Assembly (NCBI RefSeq): GCF_041053105.1
Contig: NZ_CP163444.1
Coordinates: 7,534,501-7,598,500 of the forward strand
Source: Streptomyces sp. R44
Lineage (GTDB): Bacteria > Actinomycetota > Actinomycetes > Streptomycetales > Streptomycetaceae
Direction of reading: 5' to 3'
Length of the DNA: 64,000 nucleotides
The number at the start of each line of letters is the position of its first letter. Within the stretch, counting starts at the first letter, position 1. Shown in pieces: positions 54,197 to 63,008 of the stretch. Position numbers and translations under genes: made by a program. The notes beneath the pieces were generated by a model. The model made no database searches. It saw only the letters and a program-made list of their open reading frames with translations, and was not told where the DNA came from.

Positions 54197-55521
54197 CAGT
54201 CGAGCTCCGCGGTCCGCGCCGTCCGGAAGCCGGAGAAGATCTGACGCCGCACCGGCAGGTCCCAGTTGCGGAACGTGCCCCGGCAGGCGACCGGGTCCAC
54301 CGCGAACGAACCGCCCCGCAGCACCTTGTACTCCCGCCCGAAGAACACCTCCGAGTACTCCTTGTACGGGAAGGCCGTGAACCCCGGGTACGCCAGGAAG
54401 TCGCTCGCCGTCCACTCCCACACGTCGCCGATCAGCTGCCGTACGCCGAGGGGCGAGGCGCCCGCCGGGTAGCTGCCCGCCGGGGCGGGCCGCAGGTGCC
54501 GCTGCCCGAGGTTCGCGTGCTCCGGGCCCGGATCGGCGTCGCCCCACGGGTAGCGGCGGGAGCGCCCGGAGACCGGGTCGTGGCGGGCCGCCTTCTCCCA
54601 CTCCGCCTCGGTCGGGAGCCGGCGCCCGGCCCAGCGGGCGTAGGCGTCCGCCTCGTACCAGCTGACGTGCAGGACCGGCTCCTCCTCGGGGACCGGCTCC
54701 GTCACCCCGAACCGCCGGCGCAGCCACTGTCCGCCGTCCTTGCGCCAGAACAGCGGGGCCCCGATGCCGTGCTCGCGGATCTGCGCCCAGCCCTCCGTCC
54801 GCCACCAGCGGCGGTCGGTGTAGCCGCCGTCGGCGATGAAGGCGAGGTAGGAGCCGTTGGTGACGGGTGTCGTGTCGATGTGGAAGGCGGGGACGACCCG
54901 GGCGTGCGCGGGACGTTCGTTGTCCAGGGCCCACGGCTCGTCCGAGGTTCCCATGGTGAACGGGCCGCCGGGGACGAGGACTTCGGTGGGCAGCGGACCG
55001 GACCGCAGCACCGGCGGCGGGGGAGCGGTCAGGGCCGTGGGACCCTTCCGCAGCTGATGGGTGATCAGCATCGTCTCGTCGTGCTGCTGTTCGTGCTGGG
55101 CGATCATGCCGAAGGCGAAGCCCGCGTCGAGCAGCGGCCGCCCCTCCAGCGGGGTCCGTTCGAGCACGTCCAGGACCCGGAGCCGGACGTCCGCCACGTA
55201 GCCGCGGGCCTCGACCGGCGAGAGCAGCGGCAGCGAGGGACGGGACGCGCGCGGGTGCTGGAAGGCGTCGTACAGCGAGTCGATCTCGGGCCGCAGCGCC
55301 TCGCGCCCCGCGACGGCCCGCCACAGCCACTGCTCCTCCTGGTTGCCGATGTGCGCCAGGTCCCAGACCAGCGGGGACATCAACGGCGAGTGCTGCGCGG
55401 TGAGTTCGCCGTCCTCCACGCAGGAGGTGAGGGACGCGGTGCGCTCGCGCGCGGTGGTGAGGGCGTCGAGGGCCCGCCGCCGCAAGGCCTCCGCGTCTGC
55501 CCCGGTCTCGGTCGCGGTCAT
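54196..55521 (-). CDS. egtB: Ergothioneine sulfoxide synthase EgtB
   Basis: The 441-residue non-haem iron enzyme couples hercynine with gamma-glutamylcysteine. It has an N-terminal DinB-like domain with the iron-binding HxxxHxE (MIAQHEQQHDETML) and a C-terminal formylglycine-generating-enzyme-like domain (PVTNGSYLAFIADGGYTDRRWW, GDVWEWTASDFLAYPGF, VLRGGSFAVDP). The gene overlaps egtA and egtC at its ends. Confidence 0.95.
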   Translation of the reverse strand: MTATETGADAEALRRRALDALTTARERTASLTSCVEDGELTAQHSPLMSPLVWDLAHIGNQEEQWLWRAVAGREALRPEIDSLYDAFQHPRASRPSLPLLSPVEARGYVADVRLRVLDVLERTPLEGRPLLDAGFAFGMIAQHEQQHDETMLITHQLRKGPTALTAPPPPVLRSGPLPTEVLVPGGPFTMGTSDEPWALDNERPAHARVVPAFHIDTTPVTNGSYLAFIADGGYTDRRWWRTEGWAQIREHGIGAPLFWRKDGGQWLRRRFGVTEPVPEEEPVLHVSWYEADAYARWAGRRLPTEAEWEKAARHDPVSGRSRRYPWGDADPGPEHANLGQRHLRPAPAGSYPAGASPLGVRQLIGDVWEWTASDFLAYPGFTAFPYKEYSEVFFGREYKVLRGGSFAVDPVACRGTFRNWDLPVRRQIFSGFRTARTAELD

Positions 55522-56777
55522 GACGTCACCACCTGGAGGTTGTCGGCCGGGCAGCTCCCGGGGATCACATGCCGCTTGTGGAAGGCCGCGACCGCCTGCC
55601 GCACCTCCTCGCTCGCCCCGATCCGGGGCAGCGCGTCGAGCGCGGCGGAGAACACCGCACGGGCGGCGGCGTGCAGCTCGGGATCGGCGAGACCGTCACG
55701 CGCGGCCGCCAGCCAGAGCGGATTGCGCGGGGCCGGTCCTGAGCCCGCCTGCTCGGCGAGCGGCTTCACCGCCCGGTATACGGCCTCCGCCGCCTCCGGG
55801 TCGTCGAACACGGCCGTCGTCACCGCCACCGGCACCATCCAGCCGTCCGGGCCCGGCTGCGCGTCCACCATCCGCAGCTCCAGATGACCGCGCGGCCGCA
55901 CCGGCGGGAACAGGGTCGTCATGTGATAGCGCAGATCGTCGGCGTCGGCCGGACGGGGGAGGCCCGTCCGCAGCCACTCCCGGAACGTCAGCCCCTCCGG
56001 CACCGCCCACGGGCCCTCCTCGGCCCGGACGCACATCACCGGCGTGTCCAGGACGTGCGCCGCCCACTCCGCGCGCGGCTCCCCGTCCGGTGACGGCGCC
56101 AGGGCCCGCCGCGGGTCGAGATCCGCCCACAGCGCCTGCCGCGTCGAGCGCCAGCCGGTGCGGCGACCACCGTGCACCGGGGAGTTGGCGAAGGCGGCCA
56201 CCAGCACCGCGCCGAGCAGATGGGCGAGCTGCCAGCGGCGGTGGTAGCCGAGCGGCCCCGGCTCCTCGAGGCCGGCGTCGAGGCAGATCTGCACCGAGGC
56301 CGAGTCGCACATCATCGCCCGCCCGGCAGGACCGGTCCGGCCGAGCACGGTCTCCATCGCGTCGTACCGCGGCTCGTGGAGCACCCGGTCACGCGGTGCG
56401 TGCCAGGGGTCCACCCCGTATCCGCTGAGGGTCAGGCCGAGCGGCCCGAGCGCCGCCCGCACCGCGCCCAGGTCGGCGGCGAGCGAGTCGAGGCACTCCA
56501 TGAGGGAGCCGGCCGGGCGCGAGCTGAGCTCCAGCTGCCCGCCGGGTTCGAACGTGAGGGCCGACACCAGGGGCAGGGCCCGTACGGTGTCCAGCGCGGC
56601 CGCGAGCCTCGGCGGCCGTACGGGAAGACGGGGGTCCCGCAGCTCGTGCACGAGCCACTCCAGCTCCACCCCCACCGTGCGGGGCGGACCGGTCTTGAAG
56701 CAGATACATCGCAGCAGGTCCTCCGCCTCCGCCTCGGTGAGAGGGGGGCCGCCACGCGGTATGCCGCTCGGCGACAT
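55518..56777 (-). CDS. egtA: Glutamate-cysteine ligase EgtA
   Basis: The 419-residue ATP-dependent ligase makes gamma-glutamylcysteine for ergothioneine. It has the GCS2-type entry VGVELEWLVHELRDP, the FEPGGQLELSSRPAGS loop and MVDAQPGPDGWMVPV. The start ATG 56777 is supported by AGGAGG seven bases before it, and much longer upstream readings are rejected. It is the first gene of the operon. No egtE (C-S lyase) gene is in the cluster, as in other actinomycetes where it is elsewhere or replaced. Confidence 0.93.
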   Translation of the reverse strand: MSPSGIPRGGPPLTEAEAEDLLRCICFKTGPPRTVGVELEWLVHELRDPRLPVRPPRLAAALDTVRALPLVSALTFEPGGQLELSSRPAGSLMECLDSLAADLGAVRAALGPLGLTLSGYGVDPWHAPRDRVLHEPRYDAMETVLGRTGPAGRAMMCDSASVQICLDAGLEEPGPLGYHRRWQLAHLLGAVLVAAFANSPVHGGRRTGWRSTRQALWADLDPRRALAPSPDGEPRAEWAAHVLDTPVMCVRAEEGPWAVPEGLTFREWLRTGLPRPADADDLRYHMTTLFPPVRPRGHLELRMVDAQPGPDGWMVPVAVTTAVFDDPEAAEAVYRAVKPLAEQAGSGPAPRNPLWLAAARDGLADPELHAAARAVFSAALDALPRIGASEEVRQAVAAFHKRHVIPGSCPADNLQVVTS

Positions 56778-56945
56778 CCGTGCACCTCCTGGTCCTCGGG
56801 TCGAGCTGCTGCTTCCACCTAAAGCCACCACCGGGCGGCGTGCAAGAGCGCCCCGGGAGGCACGCATGCGCCCCCTGTGCCCCCGCTTGTCCAGAATCCC
56901 CCGCAGCCCCGGAAAACCCGTTGTTCCCACCAGGATGAAACGATC

Positions 56946-57788
56946 ATGCTGGGAGTTATGAGTGCACGACTGCGCGAGATCGCGCGGCGGACCGAGGAGA
57001 TCGTCGCGGCGGGCCACTACCGCGCCCCCGACGGCCGTACGGTCTCCCTGACCGAAGACCTGGCCGCGGCCCTGGCCGGAACCCGGCTCCACGGCCCCGA
57101 ACCCGTCCCGGTCACCCCCGACACCGACCGGACGCCCACCCTCACCGTCACCCCCGAAAGCAGCCTCGCGGCCGCCCGCCGCATGTGGCGCGCCGACCCG
57201 GGGAACCCCGTCGCCGTCCTGAACTTCGCCTCGGCCCGCAACCCGGGCGGCGGCTACCTCAACGGCGCCCAGGCCCAGGAGGAGGCCCTCTGCCGGGCCT
57301 CCGCCCTCCACGCCACCCTGCTGCGCGCCCCCGACTACTACGCCCACCACCGCGCCGAGCGGGACGCCTTCTACACCGACCGGGTCATCCACTCGCCCCG
57401 GGTCCCGGTCTTCCGCGACGACCGCGGCGCCCTGCTCCCGGAGCCCTTCGCGGTCGGCTTCCTCACCGCGCCCGCACCCAACGCGGGCGTCGTGCGCCGT
57501 CAGACCCCCCGGCTCGCCGGCCGCGTACCGGCCGTCCTCGCCTCCCGCGCCGAACGCGTCCTGGAGACGGCCGCCGCGGCCGGCTACCGACGGCTCGTCC
57601 TCGGCGCCTGGGGCTGCGGCGTCTTCCAGAACGACCCGGCCGAGGTCGCGGCCACCTTCCAGACCCTCCTCACCGGCGAGGGCCGTTTCGCCGGCCACTT
57701 CGAGGAGATCACCTTCGCCGTCCTGGACCGCGCGTCCGGCACCCCGACACTGGCCGCTTTCCAGCGGGTCCTGGGCGCGAGCGCCTGA
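56946..57788 (+). CDS. TIGR02452-type microbial PARG-like protein
   Basis: The 280-residue protein has the poly(ADP-ribose) glycohydrolase signature GGGYLNGAQAQEE (with NFASARNPGGGYL before it), where the paired Glu residues are catalytic in the family, and a C-terminal LGAWGCGVFQNDPAEVAATFQTLL. It may remove ADP-ribose from proteins or nucleic acids. ATG 56946 or ATG 56958 may be the start; the second has GGGAG only two bases away. It is divergent from egtA. Confidence 0.82.
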   Translation: MLGVMSARLREIARRTEEIVAAGHYRAPDGRTVSLTEDLAAALAGTRLHGPEPVPVTPDTDRTPTLTVTPESSLAAARRMWRADPGNPVAVLNFASARNPGGGYLNGAQAQEEALCRASALHATLLRAPDYYAHHRAERDAFYTDRVIHSPRVPVFRDDRGALLPEPFAVGFLTAPAPNAGVVRRQTPRLAGRVPAVLASRAERVLETAAAAGYRRLVLGAWGCGVFQNDPAEVAATFQTLLTGEGRFAGHFEEITFAVLDRASGTPTLAAFQRVLGASA

Positions 57789-57797
57789 CCGGCAGGG

Positions 57798-58214
57798 TCA
57801 GGACCAGCCGTACCGCTCCACGAGCCGCCCGACCACCCGGTCGAACCGCGGACGGTCCAGAGCGCAGGCCTCGCGCCGCATCCCCGTCTCGGACACCCGG
57901 AGCACCCGGTCCAGATCCACCCAGGACTCGCGCCGCTCGCGGTCCCAGCACCCCGTCCCGATCGCCACCCACTCCCGGTCGTGGTCGTGGCGCTTGCTGG
58001 ACAGCTGGACCGCCAGCAGGGTGCCGGAATCCTCCCGCGCGACCACGAGCACCGGCCGGTCCTTGCCCCTGCCGTCGTTCTCCTCGAACGGCACCCAGGT
58101 CCAGACGATCTCCCCGGGGTCGGGCGCGCCGTCACGGTCCGGCGCGTAGGAGGTGCGGACGGGCCCGATCAGATGCGGATCGGCCTCGGTCGTGGAGTGC
58201 GGATACGTCGTCAT
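57798..58214 (-). CDS. PemK/MazF-like protein, without an antitoxin gene
   Basis: The 138-residue protein has PemK-like features (GEIVWTWVPFEENDGRGKDRPVLVVAREDSGTLLAVQLSSKRHD and DRERRESWVDLDRVLRV). PemK/MazF toxins are mRNA interferases. No small antitoxin gene is adjacent, and similar solitary proteins seem common in Streptomyces, so toxicity is doubtful. ATG 58214 is favoured by the family start; the open frame extends further upstream. Confidence 0.75.
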   Translation of the reverse strand: MTTYPHSTTEADPHLIGPVRTSYAPDRDGAPDPGEIVWTWVPFEENDGRGKDRPVLVVAREDSGTLLAVQLSSKRHDHDREWVAIGTGCWDRERRESWVDLDRVLRVSETGMRREACALDRPRFDRVVGRLVERYGWS

Positions 58215-58354
58215 GGGGGTCACCGTAGGGCCTGTCGGGTCCGGCCCGGGGGCCGGATCCGTACGCTCCCCGTCTGACATGCGGGTTTCGTACCCCCGTG
58301 CCAGGCTGAGGGCATACGGACCATCGTCCGACACCCGTCACGGGAGGCACGATC

Positions 58355-58528
58355 GTGGGCAAGAAACAGACCCGGACGAACCGGGGAGCCCGTACCGGCG
58401 GCCATGAGCACCGCACCGAGGCGGCCGCGAAGGAGAAGAGCGCGCCGACCCCCACGAGAGACGTGGCACCGACATCCCTCGTCGAGCACGCGTCCCACCG
58501 CAAGGAGCGCAAGTTCGGCCACAACTGA
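58355..58528 (+). CDS. Small basic Streptomyces-type protein
   Basis: The 57-residue protein MGKKQTRTNRGARTGGHEHR..., with a conserved-looking end (SLVEHASHRKERKFGHN), starts with GTG after GGGAGG. It is highly charged and likely disordered. I recall short proteins with the same HxxHRKERKFGHN end in other Streptomyces, but no function is known to me. Confidence 0.6.
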   Translation: MGKKQTRTNRGARTGGHEHRTEAAAKEKSAPTPTRDVAPTSLVEHASHRKERKFGHN

Positions 58529-58801
58529 CCGGACGGCCGCAAGAACGGCCTCTGAGCTGCTGATTCGATGATCGGCAGCTACGGCGGGGCACATTCAGGG
58601 CACATCCTGGATGGCCTCGCCGCAAGGCGGGCGGCGCGGCCGTCCGACAGTGGGACTGTCACGGCGGCGACAACCGGTACTTCTCCATCTATGTCCCGTA
58701 ACTCCAGGGCGGGGGACGACAGTCACAGCCAGGCGCCGGTCGACCCCGCTCTGTGGGCGTAAGCCTCGTGCCCTGTCGCGGTTCGCGTCGTTGAGCTCGG
58801 C

Positions 58802-59014
58802 ATGACGATCTTCCACCGCCGTGTCCTCGCCTCCGCCGCCGTCGCCGTCACCGCCGTCCTGGCCTCCGCCGGGGCGGCGTCGGCCGACAGCGTCGGCAAC
58901 AACCTTCCCGGGCTCGGACTCCTGTCCCAGAGCTTCGGAAACGGCGACCAGCAGAGCGAAGCCGCGGACCATCTGCCCACCCACAACGCCCTCAACAACG
59001 TCACCCTCCCCTGA
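58802..59014 (+). CDS. Small secreted peptide, unknown
   Basis: The 70-residue protein has a clear Sec-type signal (MTIFHRRVLASAAVAVTAVLASAGAASA) and a 42-residue mature part (DSVGNNLPGLGLLSQSFGNGDQQSEAADHLPTHNALNNVTLP), rich in Asn, Gly and Leu and without cysteine. It is not a chaplin by its motifs (no GNxV/Cys pattern). A cell-surface peptide is the inference. The 58529-58801 gap upstream holds no gene I can support. Confidence 0.6.
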   Translation: MTIFHRRVLASAAVAVTAVLASAGAASADSVGNNLPGLGLLSQSFGNGDQQSEAADHLPTHNALNNVTLP

Positions 59015-59030
59015 CCGAAGCCGCGGTCAT

Positions 59031-59072
59031 ACGAACGGGCCCGGTGCCGTTCCCGGCACCGGGCCCGTTCGT
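59031..59072. terminator. Perfect 19-bp bidirectional terminator
   Basis: Positions 59031-59049 (beginning ACGAACGGGCCC) pair perfectly with 59054-59072 across a TTCC loop. It lies between the secreted-peptide stop (59014) and the convergent flotillin stop (59082) and could end both transcripts. Confidence 0.8.
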
Positions 59073-59081
59073 CGCGTCCCC

Positions 59082-60494
59082 CTACTTCTCGTCGCCGACA
59101 GGGATCTCCACCGACTCCTCCGTGCGCGCCGCCGGCAGCACCGCCCCGCCCAGCTTCTCCTGGGTCGCCGGGCTCATCGTCGCGAGGAGCTGGCGGGCCA
59201 GGCCGAGGCCCGTCCCGCCCATGGTGAGGGCCTTGGCGAAGACGTCCGCCATGCCGTCGGCGCCGTTGAGCAGCACCATCTGGTCGACGTTCCCGAAGGC
59301 GGAGGCGCCCGCGGAGACGATCTCCGGCCACTTCTCCGCCAGCTGCTGGGCGACCACGGCCTCCTGGTTCTCCGCGAGCGCCGCCGCCCGTGCCTTGATC
59401 GCCTCGGCCTCCGCCAGACCCTTCGCCCGCGTCGCCTCGGCGACCGCCAGACCCTTGGCGTGCTGCGCGGCGGCCTCCGCCTCACCGGTCAGGCGGGTCG
59501 CGGTCGCCTTGGCCGCGCTCGCCAGCTCCGTCTCCTTCGCCTCGGCCTCGGCGGCCGAGATCCGGGCGTCACGCTCGGCCGCGGCCAGCGTCCGGGTCTC
59601 GTACGCCATGGCGTCGGCCGGCTTGCGGACCTCCGCCTGGAGCTGCTGCTCCTTGCGGTGGCCCTCCAGCTCGGCGACCCGGGTCTCCTGGACGACGACC
59701 TCCTGCCGCGAGGCGGCGTCGGCCAGCGGGCCGGCCTGCCGGGCCCGGGCGGAGGCCTGGTCCCGCTCGGCCTGGTAGCCCGCCTGCAGGATCTCGCTGT
59801 CGCGGGTCGCCTCCGACATGCGCGCCGCGGCCTGCTGCTCGGCCTCGGTCGCCCGCCGGTTCGCCTCCGCCTGCGCGATCCGCGCGTCCCGCTGGACGGC
59901 GGCCGCGTGCGGTGCGGCCAGGTTCTTGATGTACCCGGTCGGGTCCTCGATCTCGTGGATCTGCAGCGAGTCGACGATCAGCCCGAGCTTCTCCATCTCC
60001 GTGCCACAGGCCGACCGCGCCTGCCCGGTCAGCTTCTCCCGGTCACGGATCATGTCCTCGACCGTCAACCCGCCGACGATGGCGCGGAGATGACCGGCGA
60101 AGACGATGTGCACCCGCTCCGACATCAGCTTCTGCTGGTCGAGGAAGCGGCGGGCCGCGTTGGCGATCGACACGAAGTCGTCACCCACCTTGAAGATCAC
60201 CACACCGCGCACCTTCAGCGGAATGCCCTGGTGCGTCACGCACTCCACCGACAGCTGTGTCTCGTTGAGGTCCAGCGACAGCTTCCGCACCGCCTGGACG
60301 CCGGGGAGCACGAGGGTCCCGCGACCGGTGACGATGCGGAACCCCATGCCGTCGCCGAGAGCCTCGTTCTTGTGGTTGGAACCGGAGATGATCAGCGCCT
60401 CGTTGGGTTCCGCGACGCGCCACATCATTTTGAACACACCGATCAGAACGGCGAGAGCGCCGACGACGACTCCCGCCAGAATGCCGATGCCCAT
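59082..60494 (-). CDS. Flotillin-like SPFH-domain membrane protein
   Basis: The 470-residue protein has an N-terminal membrane anchor (GIGILAGVVVGALAVLIGVF), an SPFH domain (AEPNEALIISGSNHKNEALGDGMGFRIVTGRGTLVLPGVQAV), then a long Ala/Glu/Arg coiled coil with repeated EA motifs. Flotillins organise membrane microdomains. ATG 60494 is used; a TTG two codons earlier is less likely. The adjacent upstream gene encodes a small NfeD-like partner, as in many flotillin operons. Confidence 0.9.
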   Translation of the reverse strand: MGIGILAGVVVGALAVLIGVFKMMWRVAEPNEALIISGSNHKNEALGDGMGFRIVTGRGTLVLPGVQAVRKLSLDLNETQLSVECVTHQGIPLKVRGVVIFKVGDDFVSIANAARRFLDQQKLMSERVHIVFAGHLRAIVGGLTVEDMIRDREKLTGQARSACGTEMEKLGLIVDSLQIHEIEDPTGYIKNLAAPHAAAVQRDARIAQAEANRRATEAEQQAAARMSEATRDSEILQAGYQAERDQASARARQAGPLADAASRQEVVVQETRVAELEGHRKEQQLQAEVRKPADAMAYETRTLAAAERDARISAAEAEAKETELASAAKATATRLTGEAEAAAQHAKGLAVAEATRAKGLAEAEAIKARAAALAENQEAVVAQQLAEKWPEIVSAGASAFGNVDQMVLLNGADGMADVFAKALTMGGTGLGLARQLLATMSPATQEKLGGAVLPAARTEESVEIPVGDEK

Positions 60495-60576
60495 GGACAA
60501 GGTCCCCCTTCACCGGAGCCGTGCGGATCCGGTGAAGGGAGTGTGCGCCTGTGGCGGGCGCAGCTCAACGGTTCGG

Positions 60577-60807
60577 TCAACTGTCGTACGCGGCTGTGAC
60601 ATAGACGGTGCGTGGAGGGAGATGTTCCATGACCATCACGACCGTGCCGACCTCGATCCGCTCCTTCGGCGCGGCGGGGTACGCGAGGAAGTGCTCGGCC
60701 CCGCCGCGGATCCGGACGATCACCTCGCCGACGAGGCCGGGGCCGACGGTGCCGGTCACCCGGCCGAGCAGTCCCACCATCGAGCTGTGCATCGACGCGT
60801 CGTCCAT
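60577..60807 (-). CDS. Small NfeD-like OB-fold protein
   Basis: The 76-residue protein has a short beta-rich core, GLLGRVTGTVGPGLVGEVIVRIRGGAEHFLAYPAAPKERIEVGTVVMVMEHLPPRTVYVT, in the style of the NfeD C-terminal OB domain but without membrane segments. It is upstream of the flotillin gene on the same strand with an 82-base gap, so it is probably its partner. Confidence 0.7.
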   Translation of the reverse strand: MDDASMHSSMVGLLGRVTGTVGPGLVGEVIVRIRGGAEHFLAYPAAPKERIEVGTVVMVMEHLPPRTVYVTAAYDS

Positions 60808-60821
60808 GCCTGAACGGTACG

Positions 60822-61529
60822 TCAGATCCAGCCGTCCAGGGCGGACATGAACCCGTCGAACTCGTCCCGGTGGACGGTGTGCCCCGCCCCCTTCACGGTA
60901 CGGAGTTCGAATCCGCGCTCCGCCAGCATCCGGGCGTGCTCCGGCCGGACCAGAGTGCTCGGATCGGCGAGGGTGACGAGGGAGGGCACCACGGGCCGGA
61001 CCGGCCAGAGGTCGGCTCCCACGAACGGCGTGAGGCCGTGGGCCGTCCGCTCGTCCCAGTCCCGTACCGACGCCATCTCGACGTCCACGTCCTCGTCCGG
61101 CCAGTGCGGGTTGAAGCCCCTGATCTGCTCCCGGGTCATCGACTTGCCCCGGACGAACAGCTCGGCCCGGTAGCCGCAGGGGCCGGCCGCCAGGTGCCAG
61201 GCGGGGTCGGAGTACACCGCTCGGGCGGGCGCGAGGCGCTCCACCGCCTGGGCGAGGACGAGTCCGCCGAGCGAGTGGCCGATCGCCAACTCGGCGCCGG
61301 AGGAAAGGGTTTCGATCAGGTCGTCGGCGTGGTCCTCCGGGCGGTACGCCTCCGGGCCCGCGGCCCGTTCGCTCGCCCCGTGCCCCCGCAGGTCGACGGC
61401 GATCACCCGATAGCCGCGCTCGGCGAGCGCCGGGCCGACCCGGCGCCAGGTGCGGTGGTCGGCCATGATCCCGTGGACGAGCAGCGCCGTCCGGTCACCG
61501 GATCCCCAAGTGGTGGTGTGCAGGCGCAC
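60822..61529 (-). CDS. Alpha/beta-hydrolase
   Basis: The 235-residue protein has the alpha/beta-hydrolase fold with an oxyanion region (LLVHGIMADHRTWRRVGPALAERGYRVIAVDLRGHGAS), nucleophile elbow GHSLGG and C-terminal catalytic His (GAGHTVHRDEF). GTG 61529 is chosen because GAAAGG lies seven bases upstream; upstream in-frame codons lack coding features. The substrate is unknown. Confidence 0.87.
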   Translation of the reverse strand: MRLHTTTWGSGDRTALLVHGIMADHRTWRRVGPALAERGYRVIAVDLRGHGASERAAGPEAYRPEDHADDLIETLSSGAELAIGHSLGGLVLAQAVERLAPARAVYSDPAWHLAAGPCGYRAELFVRGKSMTREQIRGFNPHWPDEDVDVEMASVRDWDERTAHGLTPFVGADLWPVRPVVPSLVTLADPSTLVRPEHARMLAERGFELRTVKGAGHTVHRDEFDGFMSALDGWI

Positions 61530-61611
61530 GGTGCCGCCTTTCCTGCGGTGCGCGGCGGGCGCCGACCGGGGGGTCGGCGCACGCCGTGGGACGGGGCGCG
61601 GCCGACGCGGG

Positions 61612-62853
61612 TCAGCGCACGCTGCGGATGGGGCGCACGGCCAGCGCGCCGAGTACCGACAGTACGGCCGCGACCAGGAAGAGCGCCGTGTATCCGCCAC
61701 TCAGCGAGACGATGAGCGAGGCCACGAAGGGGGCGACGATCTGCGGTCCCGCATTGGCGACGTTGAGGACGCCCATGTCCCGGGCCGCGTCCTCGGCCTT
61801 GGGCAGCACCATGGTCACCAGGGCGGTGTCGACGGCCATGTAGCAGCCGAAGCCGAGGCCGTTGACGACGGAGAAGGCCAGCATCGCGGTCCAGCTCGCC
61901 GAGGCGGCCGGGATGAGCAGCGCGACGGCGGCGAGCACGGCGGAGGCACCGACGAAGAGCTTGCGGCGGTCGAAGCGGTCCGAGAGCCAGCCGCCGAGGA
62001 CGGTGGAGACCACCATGGCGACCGAGTTCACCGGCATGAGGATCGCCACGGCCTCCTCCGGGCTCAGTCCGGCGGGCAGGTCGGTGTGGTCCTTGAGGAT
62101 GTACAGCTGGAAGCCGGCCACCGCGAAGTAGCCGAGCACGAGCAGGGCGCGGCCGATGAAGGCCCAGCGGAAGTCGTGCTCCTTCAGGGCGCTGCCGAAG
62201 GCCGCGATCTGCTCCTTGACGGGCAGCGCCGCCTTCGGGGGCATGCGCTCCTCACGGGCGCAGCCGGTGAAGAGCACGGCGGTGGCGGCGACGATCGCGC
62301 CGAGAACGAGGTAGCCGGTGCGGTAGTGCTCGGAGAAGGCCGCGCCGAGGAGCGCGCCGATCGTGGAGCCGATGGGGAGGCCGAGACCGACGGCGGCCGA
62401 GGCCTTGCCGCGGGCGGCCATGGGGACGCGGTCGGGGACCACGGAGGTGATGGCCGCCTGGTAGATGTTCATGACGGCCTGCCCCAGGCACCAGGCGATG
62501 GTGACCAGCAGGATCGTGTGGACGCTGCCGAGGAGCAGCATCACGGGGAGGGCGAGCAGACCGCCGGCGAGGATCCACGGGTTGCGGCGGCCCGAGCGGT
62601 CCGAGAGGGCGCCCGCGACCGGGTTGAAGACGGTGGCGAAGATCGCGGATATGCCGGAGACGAGGCCGAAGTTCGCCACCTTGTCGGCGGGGTCGATGGC
62701 CTGGATCTGGAGCGCGAGGAGCATGCCGGGGACGCCGATGTACAGCGCGTACATGGCGGTGTTGCCGGCGAGCAGCAGGGGCAGCAGGCCGCGCGTCGGC
62801 CGAGGGCCCGTGGGGGAGTCGGCGGTGCCGGTGGCGGGGGAGGAAAGGGCCAC
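61612..62853 (-). CDS. MFS transporter
   Basis: The 413-residue protein has about 12 hydrophobic segments, with the family motif between helices 2 and 3 (GALSDRSGRRNPWI) and a symmetrical copy later (GGWLSDRFDRRKLFVGASAVL). It is divergent from a LacI regulator across a 155-base gap that holds a 21-bp palindrome, so a sugar or glycoside import/export role under that repressor is likely. AGGAGGG before GTG 62853 fixes the start. Confidence 0.9.
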   Translation of the reverse strand: MALSSPATGTADSPTGPRPTRGLLPLLLAGNTAMYALYIGVPGMLLALQIQAIDPADKVANFGLVSGISAIFATVFNPVAGALSDRSGRRNPWILAGGLLALPVMLLLGSVHTILLVTIAWCLGQAVMNIYQAAITSVVPDRVPMAARGKASAAVGLGLPIGSTIGALLGAAFSEHYRTGYLVLGAIVAATAVLFTGCAREERMPPKAALPVKEQIAAFGSALKEHDFRWAFIGRALLVLGYFAVAGFQLYILKDHTDLPAGLSPEEAVAILMPVNSVAMVVSTVLGGWLSDRFDRRKLFVGASAVLAAVALLIPAASASWTAMLAFSVVNGLGFGCYMAVDTALVTMVLPKAEDAARDMGVLNVANAGPQIVAPFVASLIVSLSGGYTALFLVAAVLSVLGALAVRPIRSVR

Positions 62854-62913
62854 TTTGCCCTCCTGGAGAGATCGCCCGATGCGGGGGCGAGAAGCGGATG
62901 AAGCGATAGGGTT

Positions 62914-62934
62914 ACACGTGTCAGTGACACGTGT
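62914..62934. promoter_or_regulatory. 21-bp palindrome between MFS and LacI genes
   Basis: ACACGTGTCA and TGACACGTGT flank a single central G, giving a perfect odd-centred palindrome. It lies 61 bases before the MFS start and 75 before the LacI start, well placed as a shared operator. LacI boxes usually have an even CG centre, so a different binding mode or regulator is possible. Confidence 0.65.
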
Positions 62935-63008
62935 GGGCATTGTGTAGCACCCATATCCGGCCATCCGCCAGACCCTCGGCCGGATTGGTCTGGAAAGATG
63001 CCGGATCG

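Noticed and set aside
57798..58214. PemK-like gene as half of an active toxin-antitoxin module
   Set aside because: No antitoxin-sized gene lies next to it on the same strand; solitary copies seem common in Streptomyces.
62982..62996. DasR-like half site ATTGGTCTGG before the LacI gene
   Set aside because: Only the left TGGTC half site is present; the GACCA half is absent.
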